Source of the DNA: Pedobacter terrae
GTDB lineage: Bacteria > Bacteroidota > Bacteroidia > Sphingobacteriales > Sphingobacteriaceae
Direction of reading: 5' to 3'
NCBI RefSeq assembly: GCF_900100705.1
Contig: NZ_FNCH01000002.1
Coordinates: 124,001-188,000 of the forward strand
Length of the DNA stretch: 64,000 bases
This document shows, in pieces, positions 61,991 to 64,000 of this stretch. The notes below the pieces were generated by a model. That model was given only the letters and a program-made list of their open reading frames with translations, did not search any database and was not told the DNA's origin. How positions within the stretch are numbered: the first letter of the stretch is position 1; every line of letters starts with the position of its first letter. The position numbers were made by a program, and so were the translations under genes.

Positions 61991-62999
61991 TTTCAATTTT
62001 CTAACGGCTCCTGATGTCCCTACTGCCATCCAGCTTACCAATAATCAGCTTTCTGCTTTCATAGCCGGCGGTACGAACCTGCTTGACTTATGGAAGTATA
62101 ATTTGGTTAACCCTACGGCGCTGATCGACATCAACCAGCTGGCCGCACTCTCAGAATTCCGTGAACTTGAAAATGGAGGTTTCCGGCTGGGCGCTGCTGT
62201 AAAAAACGCCGAAACCGCTTACCATCCTATAATCGAATCCCGATATCCCCTGTTGTCCAGAGCTATACTGGCAGGTGCTTCGGCGCAGATCCGCAACATG
62301 GCCAGCAACGGGGGTAACCTGCTCCAGCGTACGCGCTGTTATTATTTTTATGATCATCAGGTACCCTGCAACAAAAGAATCCCGGGATCGGGTTGTCCGG
62401 CCAGGGATGGTTATAACAGGATGCATGCCATCCTCGGGGCCAGTGAAGCCTGTATTGCAGTGTTCCCATCGGATATGTGCGTAGCATTGGCCGCGCTGGA
62501 GGCCCGGATAAATATAACCGGTGGGGATGGCGAACGCAGCCTGGCATTTTCAGACTTCCACCGCCTGCCCGGCGAAAGGCCCGATCTTGACAACAACCTG
62601 AAACCAGGTGAACTTATTACCTCAATAGATCTGCCCGCAAAAGGTTTTCCCCTAAACTATTCCTACCTCAAACTCCGTGACCGCCACTCTTATGCTTTTG
62701 CACTGGTTTCGGTAGCTACGGCACTGGAAATGGATGGCAATACCATCAAAGAGGCGAGGATTGCCCTCGGCGGGGTGGCCCACAAACCCTGGCGTTCCCT
62801 GGAAGCAGAAGAATTTCTCCGGGAAAAAACGGCATGCCGTGAAAACTTTGCTGCCGCGGCAGATATTATTCTTCAGGGAGCAGTAGGACTTGAATATAAC
62901 CGTTTCAAGATCAAACTTGCAAAAAATGCCATTATACGCAACGGCATGATGGCAATCGATCCGGATTCACAGCTTCCCGGCGCACAACCCTCCTTGTAA
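61983..62999 (+). CDS. FAD-binding subunit with extra 4Fe-4S site (PaoB/YagS-like)
   Basis: About 338 residues with the FAD-binding motifs FIAGGTNLLDLWK and NMASNGGNLLQRTRCYYFYD. The segment CYYFYDHQVPCNKRIPGSGC, followed by NRMHAILGASEACIAVFPSD, supplies the four cysteines that in PaoB-type subunits hold an additional 4Fe-4S cluster. The C-terminal CO-dehydrogenase-flavoprotein domain (RHSYAFALVSVATALEM) is complete. I chose the ATG at 61983, 4 codons inside the longer frame, because a GGAGGAAG ribosome-binding-like sequence lies just upstream of it and it overlaps the previous stop by 8 bp, a normal coupled arrangement. Confidence 0.93.
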   Translation: MNSFNFLTAPDVPTAIQLTNNQLSAFIAGGTNLLDLWKYNLVNPTALIDINQLAALSEFRELENGGFRLGAAVKNAETAYHPIIESRYPLLSRAILAGASAQIRNMASNGGNLLQRTRCYYFYDHQVPCNKRIPGSGCPARDGYNRMHAILGASEACIAVFPSDMCVALAALEARINITGGDGERSLAFSDFHRLPGERPDLDNNLKPGELITSIDLPAKGFPLNYSYLKLRDRHSYAFALVSVATALEMDGNTIKEARIALGGVAHKPWRSLEAEEFLREKTACRENFAAAADIILQGAVGLEYNRFKIKLAKNAIIRNGMMAIDPDSQLPGAQPSL

Positions 63000-63021
63000 T
63001 AAAATACCTAATAAGATCAAG

Positions 63022-64000
63022 ATGAATACAGATAAAAACGTAGGCCGGCCGCTGAGCCGTTTGGAGGGAAGGGAAAAAGTTACCGGATCGGCCAGGTATG
63101 CTGCCGAACATCCACTGGAGGGCGTGCTGCACGGCTATGTGGTGAGCAGCCCGATCACCAAAGGAAAGATCGTGGAAATCGATACCCTGGAAGCTATGGC
63201 CATACCCGGTGTGGTGGATATCCTCTCGCACCTCAATCGCCCCAAACTTGCCTGGTTCGATCTGCAGTATACTGATATGGACGCCCCTCCTGGAACCGTT
63301 TTCAAACCACTTTATGATGAAAACATCCTCTATAATGGTCAGCCTATTGCGCTGGTCGTTGCCCGCGACTTCGAGACGGCCAGGTATGCATCCACCAGAA
63401 TAGTTTTCCGCTACCATCAGGAGCCGCACCAAACGTGCCTGGAAAAACATCTGGATAAGGCCAGAGCGCCTAAAAAAGGACTGGCTACTGCACTTAAACC
63501 ACCACCGCCGCCACCGACAGGGGACTTTGAAAACGCGTTCGAAAACGCTGCAGTTAAGGTAAGCTCAGAATATCGCCACGGTACCGAGCACCATAACCCC
63601 ATTGAACTCTTTGCAACCACAACCCTTTTTCAAGGGGATGGAAAGCTGACCATTTACGATAAAACCCAGGGCACGATTAATAACCAGCTTTTTATTGCCA
63701 ATGTATTCGGACTCCATTATAAGGACGTTAGGGTACTTGCTCCGTTTGTAGGGGGTGCATTCGGTTCTGGGCTCAGGCCGCAGTACCAGTTGTTCCTGTG
63801 CGTAATGGCAGCCCTGCATTTAAAAAGCAATGTACGCGTGGTACTGGACAGAAAGCAGATGTTCTCCTTTAGCCACAGGCCGCCGGCAGTACAGCAGATG
63901 CGTTTTGCCACCGACATCAACGGAAGACTCATTGCGCTTGGCCACAGCACATTCGCCGAAACCTCGAATTTCGAAGACTATACCGAACCCACTTCCAACT
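63022..64000 (+). CDS. Molybdopterin-binding large subunit (PaoC/YagR-like), N-terminal part
   Basis: From the ATG at 63022 the frame stays open to the right edge (326 codons), so the gene is cut by the window. It begins VGRPLSRLEGREKVTGSARY, the typical start of aldehyde oxidase/xanthine dehydrogenase large subunits, and continues with EHHNPIELFATTTLFQ, KTQGTINNQLFIANVFGL and the molybdopterin-contact motif VGGAFGSGLRPQYQ. A proline run (PPPPPP) sits at ~residue 155. It lies 22 bp after the FAD subunit gene. The product would hydroxylate aldehydes or heteroaromatics. The minus-strand frame over its 5' half is a shadow. Confidence 0.93.
   Translation, partial: MNTDKNVGRPLSRLEGREKVTGSARYAAEHPLEGVLHGYVVSSPITKGKIVEIDTLEAMAIPGVVDILSHLNRPKLAWFDLQYTDMDAPPGTVFKPLYDENILYNGQPIALVVARDFETARYASTRIVFRYHQEPHQTCLEKHLDKARAPKKGLATALKPPPPPPTGDFENAFENAAVKVSSEYRHGTEHHNPIELFATTTLFQGDGKLTIYDKTQGTINNQLFIANVFGLHYKDVRVLAPFVGGAFGSGLRPQYQLFLCVMAALHLKSNVRVVLDRKQMFSFSHRPPAVQQMRFATDINGRLIALGHSTFAETSNFEDYTEPTSN

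Noticed and set aside
62932..63450. 172-codon minus-strand frame
   Set aside because: Antisense to the end of the FAD subunit and the start of the molybdopterin subunit, both of which have strong family motifs.

Overview
The window reads as chromosome of a Bacteroidota bacterium, most likely Sphingobacteriaceae and Pedobacter-like. The evidence is two SusC/SusD pairs, an ECF sigma/FecR pair, PorP/SprF and a type B type IX secretion sorting domain, membrane-bound AraC regulators, and TAnnTTTG-type promoter boxes. There is no rRNA, tRNA, CRISPR array, prophage or intact insertion sequence that I can see.

1-13 kb is a mixed housekeeping and accessory stretch. It holds the N-terminal part of a MASE3/PAS sensor cut by the left edge; a TetR-led operon (2.1-3.6 kb) for a b-type-cytochrome-like membrane protein, a DUF3817 protein and a diheme cytochrome c; small unknown proteins; a YetF/DUF421 membrane protein with a zinc ribbon; an SF1 helicase with a C-terminal DNA-binding-like domain; a PadR/permease-prefix pair; an SDR; a methyltransferase; and a GT39-type membrane glycosyltransferase.

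13.5-31 kb is a cell-surface locus, almost all on the minus strand. Two membrane-anchored AraC regulators precede a 3186-residue secreted protein with 14 tandem copies of an exactly 133-residue domain and a gliding-motility-type C-terminal sorting domain. PorP/SprF, a 45-residue single-span membrane protein squeezed between two genes, an OmpA/PD40/TPR protein and a 73-residue DNA-binding-like protein follow. A three-PAS histidine kinase lies beyond. This is the known layout of a type B T9SS substrate with its dedicated PorP/SprF and OmpA partners; the 45-residue protein, the cysteine arrangement and the double regulator are the less familiar parts.

31-61 kb is mainly an L-rhamnose utilisation locus (rhamnoside or rhamnogalacturonan type). 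rhaT-rhaEW-rhaI-kinase (minus) diverges from a GH78 alpha-L-rhamnosidase and an SGNH esterase (plus). A second SGNH esterase, SusD, SusC with an STN signalling domain, FecR and an ECF sigma factor follow (minus). Then come a GntR/sugar-sensor regulator and a second set on the plus strand: SusC without STN, SusD, a DUF1735/discoidin lipoprotein and an uncharacterised 549-residue secreted protein. Inferred flow: surface glycans are bound and imported by SusCD, deacetylated and cut in the periplasm; rhamnose enters by RhaT, is isomerised, phosphorylated and cleaved to DHAP plus lactaldehyde, and the lactaldehyde is oxidised by the SDR half of RhaEW.

61.4-64 kb starts a PaoABC/YagTSR-type molybdenum hydroxylase operon (2Fe-2S subunit, FAD/4Fe-4S subunit, partial molybdopterin subunit). 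It looks richer in G+C than its neighbours and sits behind a 22-bp perfect palindrome.
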